In this document: in pieces, positions 8,103-18,137 of the stretch
Layout: each line of letters starts with the position of its first letter
How positions within the stretch are numbered: the first letter of the stretch is position 1
Assembly (NCBI GenBank): GCA_029880545.1
Contig: JAOUOD010000003.1
Location: forward strand, 1 to 64,000
Length of the DNA stretch: 64,000 nt
Direction of reading: 5' to 3'
Origin: Gammaproteobacteria bacterium
GTDB taxonomy: Bacteria > Pseudomonadota > Gammaproteobacteria > Acidiferrobacterales > SZUA-150
Notes under the pieces: model-generated
What the model was told of the DNA's origin: nothing
What the model saw: only the letters and a program-made list of their open reading frames with translations
Databases searched by the model: none
Translations under genes and position numbers: made by a program

Positions 8103-8603
8103 ATGATTCGACCGCTGGATGTGAATGTCGCCGACGATCTTGAAGCGGTCGCCCGGATCTACAACCATTATATAATCAATACGGCGATCACCTTTGAAGA
8201 GCTGCCCATTGATGCGGACATAATCCGCACGCGCGTTGAAAAAGTCACGGCTGCCGGTTTGCCCTGGTTGATCGCCGAGCAGAATGGTGAAGTCATCGGT
8301 TATGCCTATGCCGCGCCGTGGCGTGAACGCTCGGCTTATCGGTTCAGTGTTGAAGTCAGCGCCTACCTGGACAAGGATCAAACCGGTAATGGTTGGGGCA
8401 CCAGGCTGTTCGAAGAATTGTTTGCCCGGTTAAGACAATGTTCCATTCATGTCGCCATTGGCGGCATTACCCTGCCCAATGCCGCCAGCGTCGCGCTGCA
8501 TGAAAAGTTCGGCATGACAAAGGTCGCCCATTACCCGGAAGTCGGTTACAAGTTCGAGCGCTGGCTGGATGTGGGCTATTGGCAGGTCATACTCGCCGAA
8601 TAG
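8103..8603 (+). CDS. GNAT acetyltransferase, phosphinothricin/methionine sulfoximine type
   Basis: 166 residues from ATG 8103, preceded by GGGG at 8090-8093; a TTG at 8085 is a weaker alternative. The opening (EAVARIYNHYIINTAITFEE), the middle (YAAPWRERSAYRFSVEVSAYL) and the ITLPNAASVALHEKFGM acetyl-CoA helix match the Pat/YncA/MddA branch, which acetylates phosphinothricin, methionine sulfoximine or similar amino acid analogues. It ends five bases from the convergent thioesterase gene. Confidence 0.87.
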   Translation: MIRPLDVNVADDLEAVARIYNHYIINTAITFEELPIDADIIRTRVEKVTAAGLPWLIAEQNGEVIGYAYAAPWRERSAYRFSVEVSAYLDKDQTGNGWGTRLFEELFARLRQCSIHVAIGGITLPNAASVALHEKFGMTKVAHYPEVGYKFERWLDVGYWQVILAE

Positions 8604-8608
8604 CCGGG

Positions 8609-9034
8609 TCAGCGAGCCCCGGTTTGTTTGGCCACCATGCCGGCATCAAAACGCTGCTTGTCAATAACAAAGCGTTCATGGCTGCCGCGGCTGATCAGGT
8701 CAATGCCATCGTGAGCTTCCACGTCGAAGCGCAATCGCCTGCCATCAACCTCCACCAGTGTGACATTGGCCGTGACTTCCAGCCCGGCCGGTGTCGCCGC
8801 CTCGTGACTGACATTAATGTGAGTGCCGACACTTTGTTCCGCCGGCCAGTCCAGGTGCGGCACTACCAGTTTGATGCAGGCCCATTCCAGGAAGCCTACC
8901 AGGAAGCCGGTGGCAAACACTTCCGGCATGGCCAGGAATTCCTCGGCTTCGGGGTACAGGGCAGGTACGGTTTTGGATGATGGAATCACGAATCGATGTT
9001 CATAGCGGATGCCGGGTTTGAGTGATGGCTTCAT
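8609..9034 (-). CDS. FlK-like hotdog-fold thioesterase
   Basis: 141 residues from ATG 9034, chosen because GAGGA precedes it; an upstream in-frame start at 9118 would add 28 residues overlapping the next promoter region. The FATGFLVGFLEWACIK segment supplies the Thr and Glu of the fluoroacetyl-CoA thioesterase (FlK) family, and GTHINVSHEAATPAG supplies the His. It probably hydrolyses short acyl-CoA esters. Convergent with the GNAT gene and divergent from apbE. Confidence 0.8.
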   Translation of the reverse strand: MKPSLKPGIRYEHRFVIPSSKTVPALYPEAEEFLAMPEVFATGFLVGFLEWACIKLVVPHLDWPAEQSVGTHINVSHEAATPAGLEVTANVTLVEVDGRRLRFDVEAHDGIDLISRGSHERFVIDKQRFDAGMVAKQTGAR

Positions 9035-9167
9035 GCTGCGGTCCTCATGCGATGGCCGGGGTTCATCCGTGAAACGCTGTCCAGGCCCTATCATAATACA
9101 GAATCGCTGGGCGGCCACGGCCGTGTTCCAGTATGATGGGGTTATCGATGATCATGGAAACAGGCTG

Positions 9168-10226
9168 ATGATGGCAAGCCACGCAGGTTCCCGGTATGTG
9201 CTGATGGTTTCAGTATTGGCGTTGTTGTTGTCCGCCTGTCATGGCGATCGCATCAGCCAGCAATACCAGGTACCGGTATTCGGTACACTGGTGGATGTCA
9301 GTGTTCATGATGCGGACCGGGATGCGGCGGCAAAAGCGATTGCGGAAATCACGCAAAAGTTTGAAGCCATGCACAGTGACTGGCATGCATGGAAACCGGG
9401 CACGGTAGTCGAGCTCAACCAGGCCATCGCCCGTGGTCAGTCATTCACGGTCAATGATGAAATGGCGACCGTCATTGCGCAGGCAAAAATCCTCGCTGCC
9501 CGGAGTCAACATCTGTTCAATCCAGCCATTGGAAAACTGATTGGCCTGTGGGGCTTTCATGCCGACGTGCGACCCAGTGGGCCGCCACCGGCGGCGAAAG
9601 AAATCCAGGCATTGGTGAAGCTGAATCCGCGCATGGACAACCTCGAGATCAGTGGTAATAACATCAGTAGCAGTAACCCTGCCGTGCAACTGGACTTCGG
9701 TGGTTTTGCCAAGGGCGTGGCCGTGGATTTTGCCATTGCGATTCTGCGCAAACACGGTATCAATAATGCCATTGTCAATGGCGGTGGCGATCTTCGTGCG
9801 ATAGGCCGTCATGGTGACCGGCGCTGGCGCGTGGGCGTGCGCCAGCCGGGTAACTGGGATGTGGTCGCCGTGATCGAAACCCGCGATGATGAAAGCGTGT
9901 TTACGTCAGGCAACTACGAACGTTACCGTGAGCATATGGACCGGCGCTATGCGCACATCATTGATCCGCGTGATGGTATGCCGGTGGAGCATGTGGCATC
10001 GGTGACGGTAATCCACAAAGATGGCGCTACCGCTGATGCGGCGGCAACGGCGCTGGTGGTTGCCGGCGTGAAAAACTGGGAGCGCATCGCGCGCAACATG
10101 GGCATACGCTATGCCATGATGATTGATGACAAGGGTACGGTGTATACGCACCCGGCCATGCTCAAGCGCCTGGAATTTGCCGAAGACAGCAAGCCGAAGA
10201 TAGTGCTGGGCGCGGATCTGCCCTAG
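9168..10226 (+). CDS. apbE: FAD:protein FMN transferase, lipoprotein
   Basis: 352 residues from ATG 9168, with GGAAACAGG upstream. A lipoprotein signal (LALLLSAC, Cys about residue 24) places it on the periplasmic side. The ApbE fold is clear: QLDFGGFAKGVAVD, VNGGGDLRAIG, SGNYERY, HIIDPRDGMP and the magnesium-site DGATADAAATAL. ApbE attaches FMN to Thr residues of RnfG and RnfD, and both targets with intact SGAT motifs are encoded 5-7 kb away. Its stop overlaps that of convergent ppsR by four bases. The frame is open back to 9009, but those residues are unlike the family. Confidence 0.93.
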   Translation: MMASHAGSRYVLMVSVLALLLSACHGDRISQQYQVPVFGTLVDVSVHDADRDAAAKAIAEITQKFEAMHSDWHAWKPGTVVELNQAIARGQSFTVNDEMATVIAQAKILAARSQHLFNPAIGKLIGLWGFHADVRPSGPPPAAKEIQALVKLNPRMDNLEISGNNISSSNPAVQLDFGGFAKGVAVDFAIAILRKHGINNAIVNGGGDLRAIGRHGDRRWRVGVRQPGNWDVVAVIETRDDESVFTSGNYERYREHMDRRYAHIIDPRDGMPVEHVASVTVIHKDGATADAAATALVVAGVKNWERIARNMGIRYAMMIDDKGTVYTHPAMLKRLEFAEDSKPKIVLGADLP

Positions 10227-11047
10227 CCGCCGTACCAACGGCGTTCAATGCCACGCTCGTTCATGATGAAGGTGGCAATCTCTTCTATGGACATGGTACC
10301 GGTATTGATAAACGGAACATTGTCACGCTGGTACATGGCTTCAACAGCGCCGACTTCGTATTCGCATTGGGACAGGGAAGAATACTGCGAGTTGGGTCGG
10401 CGTTCATTGCGAATCTGGCACAGCCGTTCGGCACTGATGCTGAGGCCATGCAGCTTGCGGCGCCAGGGCTTTAATGCTTTTGGCAACTGTTCCGATTGCA
10501 GGTCTTCATCGGTAAGTGGGTAGTTGGCGGCAAGAATGCCGAATTGCAATGCCAGGTACAGGCAGGTCGGTGTTTTGCCGCTGCGCGATACACCAATCAG
10601 GACAATATCGGCTTCATCGTAATGGGACGTGGTTATGCCGTCGTCGTTGGCCAGGGCAAAGTTGATGGCATCGATTCGTGCCTTGTAGCCGCCGTTGCTG
10701 CCCATGCTATGTGATCGACCGACCGCATGGGATGAATGTATGCCCAGTTCCTTTTCCAGTGGCCGGATAAAGGCTTCAAACATGTCCAGCACCAGCGCGT
10801 TGCTTTGCTCTATGTATTCGCGCATGTCCTGCTCGATCAGCGTCGAAAACACCAGTGGCCTGGGTTTGCCTCCCTCGCTGATGCGATTGATCCGTTCCGC
10901 CAGCAGCCGGGCTTTTTCCGGCGTATCAATAAACGGCGCCTTGATCATGTCGAAGTCGATGCCTTCGAACTGCGTCAGCAGGCTGTGTGCCAGCGTTTCC
11001 ACCGTGATGCCGGTGCGATCGGAAACAAAAAACACCGTGCGTTTCAT
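10223..11047 (-). CDS. ppsR: PEP synthase regulatory protein (bifunctional kinase/pyrophosphorylase)
   Basis: 274 residues of the DUF299/PpsR family, which inactivates PEP synthase by ADP-dependent phosphorylation of a Thr and reactivates it by phosphorolysis. The opening VFFVSDRTGITVETLA and the P-loop GVSRSGKTPTCLYLA (about 151-165) are characteristic. It lies 52 bases downstream of ppsA on the same strand, so regulator and target are probably one transcript; in E. coli the two are divergent. Confidence 0.95.
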   Translation of the reverse strand: MKRTVFFVSDRTGITVETLAHSLLTQFEGIDFDMIKAPFIDTPEKARLLAERINRISEGGKPRPLVFSTLIEQDMREYIEQSNALVLDMFEAFIRPLEKELGIHSSHAVGRSHSMGSNGGYKARIDAINFALANDDGITTSHYDEADIVLIGVSRSGKTPTCLYLALQFGILAANYPLTDEDLQSEQLPKALKPWRRKLHGLSISAERLCQIRNERRPNSQYSSLSQCEYEVGAVEAMYQRDNVPFINTGTMSIEEIATFIMNERGIERRWYGG

Positions 11048-11099
11048 TGGCGAGCAATCTTGTTGCTGTTACAACGACCAGCTTTGTGCATTGCCAGGC

Positions 11100-13508
<2,409 letters not shown>

Positions 13509-13607
13509 GCCAGCCTCCGATGGTGTTTGGGTGCAAAACTAAACCAGGCTTTGTTATCAAACCTTGATCTGGATAAAACATAGCAAATGAATTCGCTAAA
13601 CCAACCT

Positions 13608-13793
13608 CTAGTGCGCCTTTCGTTTGCAACTGTCGCCCTGACAGCCACAATGGCTGCCGCAGCCGCCGCCTTCCTCGCGGGCCGGGCCCAGCTCCGGGTG
13701 CCTGTCAGCAAATCGCCGGGCCGCGGTTTGCACCAGCAACCAGGCAATCGAGGCTGCAAATATAATCGCCATGCTGGCCAGTAGTTTGATCAT
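13608..13793 (-). CDS. Small Cys-rich single-pass membrane protein, possibly NqrM-like
   Basis: 61 residues: one N-terminal transmembrane helix (about 4-24), a short charged linker, then a cysteine cluster GGGCGSHCGCQGDSC with four Cys before a basic end. It starts two bases after rnfA stops, so it belongs to the rnf transcript. NqrM, needed for iron-site assembly of the related Na+-NQR, has the same layout (one helix then four Cys in a Gly-rich stretch), so a maturation role for Rnf is a reasonable inference. The Cys spacing is not the same as in NqrM, and homology is unproven. Confidence 0.65.
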   Translation of the reverse strand: MIKLLASMAIIFAASIAWLLVQTAARRFADRHPELGPAREEGGGCGSHCGCQGDSCKRKAH

Positions 13794-13795
13794 GT

Positions 13796-14377
13796 TCAGC
13801 TCCCCAGACCGGCAAATCCCATGAAACTCAGCGACAACATGCCCGCCAGCATCAGGCTTAACGCGGCGCCCTGTGTAATCTTCGGCAGTGACGACAGGTC
13901 CAGGCGTTCGCGCAAACCAGCCATCAGCAGGATCGCCAGCGTGAAACCCAGCCCGGCACCAATGCTGTATACCAGTGATTGCGTGAAGTTGTATTCACGG
14001 TTGGTCTGAAACAGCGCCAGGCCAAGAATAGCGCAATTGGTGGTAATTAGCGGCAGGAAGATGCCCAAAGCCCGGAACAATGCCGGGGACATTTTTTTCA
14101 TCGACATTTCCACGAGTTGCACGGCCGAGGCGATCACGGCGATATAACAAATCAGGCGCAGAAACTCGATATCGAACGCTACCAGCATCAGGTTAATAAC
14201 GTAGGCGCAGACGGAGCTGACCAGCATGACCAGCGTGGTCGCCAGCCCCATGGGCATGGCGGTGTTTAGTTTGCCGGATACACCCAGGAACGGGCATAAG
14301 CCGAGAAACAGGCTGAGCACAAAGTTATTGGCCAGCATGGCGTTGAAGAAAATAAACGACAGGGTATCAGTGCTCAT
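13796..14377 (-). CDS. rnfA: Rnf electron transport complex subunit A
   Basis: 193 residues from ATG 14377, overlapping the rnfE end by 11 bases. Six membrane helices; NFVLSLFLGLCPFLGVSG carries a conserved membrane Cys, and LITTNCAILGLALF carries the second, the pair that binds the intramembrane iron site shared by RnfA/RnfE and NqrD/NqrE. The frame is open 90 codons further upstream, but that is antisense noise inside rnfE. Confidence 0.96.
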   Translation of the reverse strand: MSTDTLSFIFFNAMLANNFVLSLFLGLCPFLGVSGKLNTAMPMGLATTLVMLVSSVCAYVINLMLVAFDIEFLRLICYIAVIASAVQLVEMSMKKMSPALFRALGIFLPLITTNCAILGLALFQTNREYNFTQSLVYSIGAGLGFTLAILLMAGLRERLDLSSLPKITQGAALSLMLAGMLSLSFMGFAGLGS

Positions 14378-15035
14378 GCACCACCTCCGCACGTGTCGAA
14401 TCCGGTTGCCGGCGCTCGCGCCACCAGGCAAACAGCAGCAGCCAGCCACCCAGCACAAAAAACCCGCCCGGCGGCAGCAGCATGATGATCCAGGGCTCAA
14501 AGTTTGCGCCCAGCACCGGGTAGCCCAGCAGGCTGCCGTTACCAAGCAGTTCACGCACGCCGCCGATACACAGCAGCGCCAGCGTAAATCCGATGCCCAT
14601 GCCGGCAGCATTGACGACAGATTTGGCCAGCGGTTGCCTTGAGGCATAGGCTTCAGCGCGACCGAGAATCATGCAGTTGACCACGATCAGCTGGATGAAG
14701 GCGCCGAGCGCGTTGTACAAGTCAAGACTGATCGCCTGTATCGCGTAATCCACCATAGTGACAAAGGTGGCGATGATAATAATGTAGCTGGCAATACGTA
14801 CTTGCCTGGGTATCAGGTTGCGCATCAGCGACACCAGCGTGCTTGACGCCAGCAGCACAAAGCTCGTGGACAACCCCATGGCTATGGCATTGATCACAGA
14901 GTTGGTCACTGCCAGCACCGGGCACATGCCCAGCAACATGACAAACACCGGGTTGTCGCGCCAGATGCCCTGCACGAAGGTGTCGAGCGTTACGCGGTTG
15001 TCAGGATTAATATCACTGCCGGCTTTATGGTTCAT
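14367..15035 (-). CDS. rnfE: Rnf complex subunit E
   Basis: 222 residues, about six membrane helices, paralogous to RnfA with inverted topology. Conserved Cys lie in VFVMLLGMCPVLAVTNS and in QLIVVNCMILGRAEAYA. The C-terminal extension is short and charged (WWRERRQPDSTRAEVVHEH). Overlaps rnfG by 11 bases and rnfA by 11 bases, indicating translational coupling. Confidence 0.96.
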   Translation of the reverse strand: MNHKAGSDINPDNRVTLDTFVQGIWRDNPVFVMLLGMCPVLAVTNSVINAIAMGLSTSFVLLASSTLVSLMRNLIPRQVRIASYIIIIATFVTMVDYAIQAISLDLYNALGAFIQLIVVNCMILGRAEAYASRQPLAKSVVNAAGMGIGFTLALLCIGGVRELLGNGSLLGYPVLGANFEPWIIMLLPPGGFFVLGGWLLLFAWWRERRQPDSTRAEVVHEH

Positions 15036-15711
15036 TCGCAGGTTCCCTGAGCTTGTCCAGTTGCGGCATCAGCACCGGTAACAATGTTTGCGCACTGTTA
15101 TTAAGCATGTGGCCAACTGCGTTTGAGGAAATGGTGGCGCCGGAGATGGCGTCGATTTGCCAGGCGTTGCGCTTGCGGCCATGTTTGACTGTGACAATGG
15201 CGTTGCGCAATGCATCAGCCGAATCATTGAGCTGCGCATCCAGTGCGCGAAAGTTTTCCAGGAACGCCGGGTCCGTATTGATCTTGTCACCCAGCCCCGG
15301 CGTTTCCGCCATTTTCAGTACCCGGATACCGGTGATGCACTGGCAGTCGGGTGAATAACCGTAAAGCACGTGAATCTTGTCCTGGTAGCCGACGGCCACG
15401 GCTTCGGCGGCAATGCCCTTCAGCTGACCGCTTTCGTCGTAACCGGCATAAATGGTGGCAGCCGCATTGTTGTTTTCCGCAGCAATGCTGACAGTTTTGT
15501 CTATAACGCTGAAGTCGCGTCGCGATTGTGCGCCCGGGATGACCTGGAACACCGCTTTTTCTATGGCGTGACGTTTGTTTTCAGCGATACGTTCGGCGGT
15601 CAATTCCACGGTTGTCACAACCAGCAAGCCGGAAAGCATGGCGATACTGCCCAGTACCAGTACCAGTCTTGTCGGTGAAACCCTGTCTGCAGTGGCCTTA
15701 GCAGTATTCAC
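15025..15711 (-). CDS. rnfG: Rnf complex subunit G, FMN-binding
   Basis: 228 residues: one N-terminal helix (about 14-33) and a periplasmic FMN-binding domain. The flavinylation motif is DAISGATISSNAV near residue 190, where the Thr receives FMN through a phosphoester bond made by ApbE. Starts within the last four bases of rnfD. Confidence 0.96.
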   Translation of the reverse strand: MNTAKATADRVSPTRLVLVLGSIAMLSGLLVVTTVELTAERIAENKRHAIEKAVFQVIPGAQSRRDFSVIDKTVSIAAENNNAAATIYAGYDESGQLKGIAAEAVAVGYQDKIHVLYGYSPDCQCITGIRVLKMAETPGLGDKINTDPAFLENFRALDAQLNDSADALRNAIVTVKHGRKRNAWQIDAISGATISSNAVGHMLNNSAQTLLPVLMPQLDKLREPANEP

Positions 15712-16769
15712 GGTTTCGCCTCACCACGCTTGCGTCGCGAATCTCCGTACACGCGTGGTTGCGTCAACTGGTCGATAAGTGGCGCGGCGGCGTTGGCCAG
15801 CAGGATGGCGTACATCACGCCTTCAGGCAGTCCACCGAACAGGCGTATGACTACGGTTAGCATGCCGATCAGCAGGCCGTAGATCCAGACGCCCAGCGGT
15901 GTCACCGGTGAACCGACCATGTCGGTTGCCATGAACCAGGCGCCCAGCATCAGGCCGCCGGAAAACAGCATGAACCAGGGCGATGGATAACGGCCGGCAT
16001 CATAACCGTGCAAGGCTGCGGCCAGTATTGTTGTGCCCAACATGACTGCTACCGGGATGCGCCAGTCGAGCATGCGTCGCAGCGCCAGGTACAGGCCACA
16101 CAGTATGATTAATGCTGCCGAGGTTTCACCGATAGAGCCTGCAGTCGCGCCAGCAAACAGGCTCAGTGTGTCGGTATGAACGGATTCAAACTTGGCCAGG
16201 CCCAGCGGTGTTGCTCCACTGAAGCTGTCCACCGCCATTTTGCTCCATTGATCAACCGGCAGCGCACGGGTGAACGGCCAGGCCAGTGTTGATGGAATGA
16301 GCTCAACGAAGCGCTGTGGCGCCAGCGCCGGTGTCCAGGTGGTAATGGCCACGGGAAACGCGGCCTGGATAAAGGCGCGGCCGATAAGCGCGGGATTGAA
16401 TACATTAAAACCCAGCCCGCCAAACAACAGCTTGCCCAGGGCGATGGCAACAAAGCCGCTGACTGCACCCATCCATAACGGCAGTGACGGCGGCAGGGTC
16501 AATGCCAGCAACAACCCGGTGATGACAGCACTCCAGTCGCGCAAGCTGTTGTCACCATTGCGAGCACGGTTAAACATCGCTTCAGTCAACAGGCAACTGG
16601 CGGTGACGACCAGGATCAGCGCCAGCGCGCTGATACCAAAGAGATAAATGCCGTAACCACATACCGGCAACAGCGCATAGACAACATTGCGCATGATTTG
16701 TTCGACGGAAGAGTCGGCGTGTGCGTGAGGCGAGGTGCGGAGTTCGATGATTGGCGGTTTACCCGGCAT
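15708..16769 (-). CDS. rnfD: Rnf complex subunit D, FMN-binding membrane subunit
   Basis: 353 residues, many membrane helices (NqrB/RnfD family). The second covalent flavin site is DSFSGATPLGLAK at about residue 184. GKLLFGGLGFNVFNPALIGRAF is the conserved helix pair. Two bases separate it from rnfC. Ion specificity (Na+ or H+) cannot be read from the sequence. Confidence 0.96.
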   Translation of the reverse strand: MPGKPPIIELRTSPHAHADSSVEQIMRNVVYALLPVCGYGIYLFGISALALILVVTASCLLTEAMFNRARNGDNSLRDWSAVITGLLLALTLPPSLPLWMGAVSGFVAIALGKLLFGGLGFNVFNPALIGRAFIQAAFPVAITTWTPALAPQRFVELIPSTLAWPFTRALPVDQWSKMAVDSFSGATPLGLAKFESVHTDTLSLFAGATAGSIGETSAALIILCGLYLALRRMLDWRIPVAVMLGTTILAAALHGYDAGRYPSPWFMLFSGGLMLGAWFMATDMVGSPVTPLGVWIYGLLIGMLTVVIRLFGGLPEGVMYAILLANAAAPLIDQLTQPRVYGDSRRKRGEAKP

Positions 16770-16771
16770 AT

Positions 16772-18127
16772 TCAGGCGGCCTGTTCCCGCAGCCGGGTTT
16801 CAAGATTAATTGCCTTGGCGATGCGGAAGTACTGGGTCAAGGGAATATTGGACGGGCAGACATAGCTGCAGCAGCCGCATTCAAAACAGTCGTTGAGATG
16901 ATAGCGTTGCTCCATTGTTTCGTACTCACGTTTGGTTGCCAGCTGTCCGAGCATTGACGGGTTCAGGTTCATCGGGCAGGCGTCGACACAGCGGGCGCAC
17001 TTGATGCAAGCATACACGCGCCGGGTTTCGCTGGCGATGCCTGTCTCGTTCAGTACCAGTATACCTGATACACCCTTGGTTACCGGAACATCCAGTGATG
17101 CCACGGCGCCACCCATCATCGGGCCGCCAAGAATCACTTCCCTGGCGCTGCCATCAAAGCCTGCGTAGTCGAGCAGGAACGCCATCGGTGTACCCAGTGG
17201 AACAACGTAATTCCCCGGCTTGTTGATGCCCGGCCCGGTTACGGTAACCACGCGCTCAACCAGGCCATGGCCTTGCGGCAACAGCATGCCAAGTTCGGCC
17301 AGGGTGCCGACATTGCTGGTGACGACACCAATCATGTACGACTGGCCTCCCGACGGCACTTCACGATTGAGCAGGGTTTTGATAAGAATTTTTTCAGCAC
17401 CTTGCGGGTACTTGGTCTGTACCACTTCGACGCGAATGTTATCGTTTGCAAGCAAGCGTGAACGAATGGCGGCCACGGCATCGAGCTTGTTGTCCTCGAT
17501 ACCAATAACCGCCTGGCTGGCGCCTGTTGCCGCAAGTGTGATGCGAATACCGCTTAGCAGGGCGTCAGTATATTCGAGCATGATGCGATGATCAGTTGTC
17601 AGGAACGGCTCACATTCACAGCCGTTGACGACCAGCGTATCAATGCACGCGTCTTCCGGTGGCAGAAACTTCACGTGGGTGGGAAATGCCGCGCCACCCA
17701 GGCCAACCATGCCGCATTGCTGTATGGCCTGGACGACATCTTTTGCCGACATGCCGGTTACGTCGCGCGGCGTTTCATACAACACTTCCTGTGATGAACC
17801 GGCATAGGGCCTGAGAATAATGGCCTCGGCCTTCGGGCCCTTCGCGGTTGGCATCAGCGTGATGTCGCTGATGACGCCTGTTGCCGGGGCATGCAGGGGC
17901 GACGACAGCCAGCCATCGGCGCGGGCAATGGGTTCGCCGCGTATTACTTCCTGCCCCTTGCTGACCAGGGGTATGGCCGGTTTGCCAATGTGTTGTGACA
18001 GCGGCAGGATCAGTTGCGGCGCAAATGGCAACCGGCGGATTGCGTGCGCACGCGTCTGATCCTTCCATTGTGGCGGGTGAATGCCGTGACTGAAAGACTT
18101 GTGCAACCAGTTTGTTATCAGGCCCAT
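16772..18127 (-). CDS. rnfC: Rnf complex subunit C, NADH- and FMN-binding
   Basis: 451 residues from ATG 18127, ten bases after the PFOR stop; the frame is open further upstream but overlaps PFOR. HGIHPPQWKDQT at the N-terminus is the RnfC/NqrA-like start. The nucleotide-binding core contains GLGGAAFPTHVKF and NGCECEPFLTTDHR. Two ferredoxin motifs follow: Cys 374/377/380/384 and 414/417/420/424. It passes electrons between NADH and the RnfB/RnfD chain. The long Cys- and Ala-rich C-terminal extension of enterobacterial RnfC is absent. Confidence 0.96.
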   Translation of the reverse strand: MGLITNWLHKSFSHGIHPPQWKDQTRAHAIRRLPFAPQLILPLSQHIGKPAIPLVSKGQEVIRGEPIARADGWLSSPLHAPATGVISDITLMPTAKGPKAEAIILRPYAGSSQEVLYETPRDVTGMSAKDVVQAIQQCGMVGLGGAAFPTHVKFLPPEDACIDTLVVNGCECEPFLTTDHRIMLEYTDALLSGIRITLAATGASQAVIGIEDNKLDAVAAIRSRLLANDNIRVEVVQTKYPQGAEKILIKTLLNREVPSGGQSYMIGVVTSNVGTLAELGMLLPQGHGLVERVVTVTGPGINKPGNYVVPLGTPMAFLLDYAGFDGSAREVILGGPMMGGAVASLDVPVTKGVSGILVLNETGIASETRRVYACIKCARCVDACPMNLNPSMLGQLATKREYETMEQRYHLNDCFECGCCSYVCPSNIPLTQYFRIAKAINLETRLREQAA

Positions 18128-18137
18128 GCTGTTCGCC

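Noticed and set aside
9009..9167. N-terminal extension of ApbE
   Set aside because: These 53 codons lie before the lipoprotein signal and overlap the divergent thioesterase start; ATG 9168 has the better ribosome site.
14378..14647. N-terminal extension of RnfA
   Set aside because: 90 codons inside rnfE in another frame, rich in Cys and Trp, unlike any RnfA.
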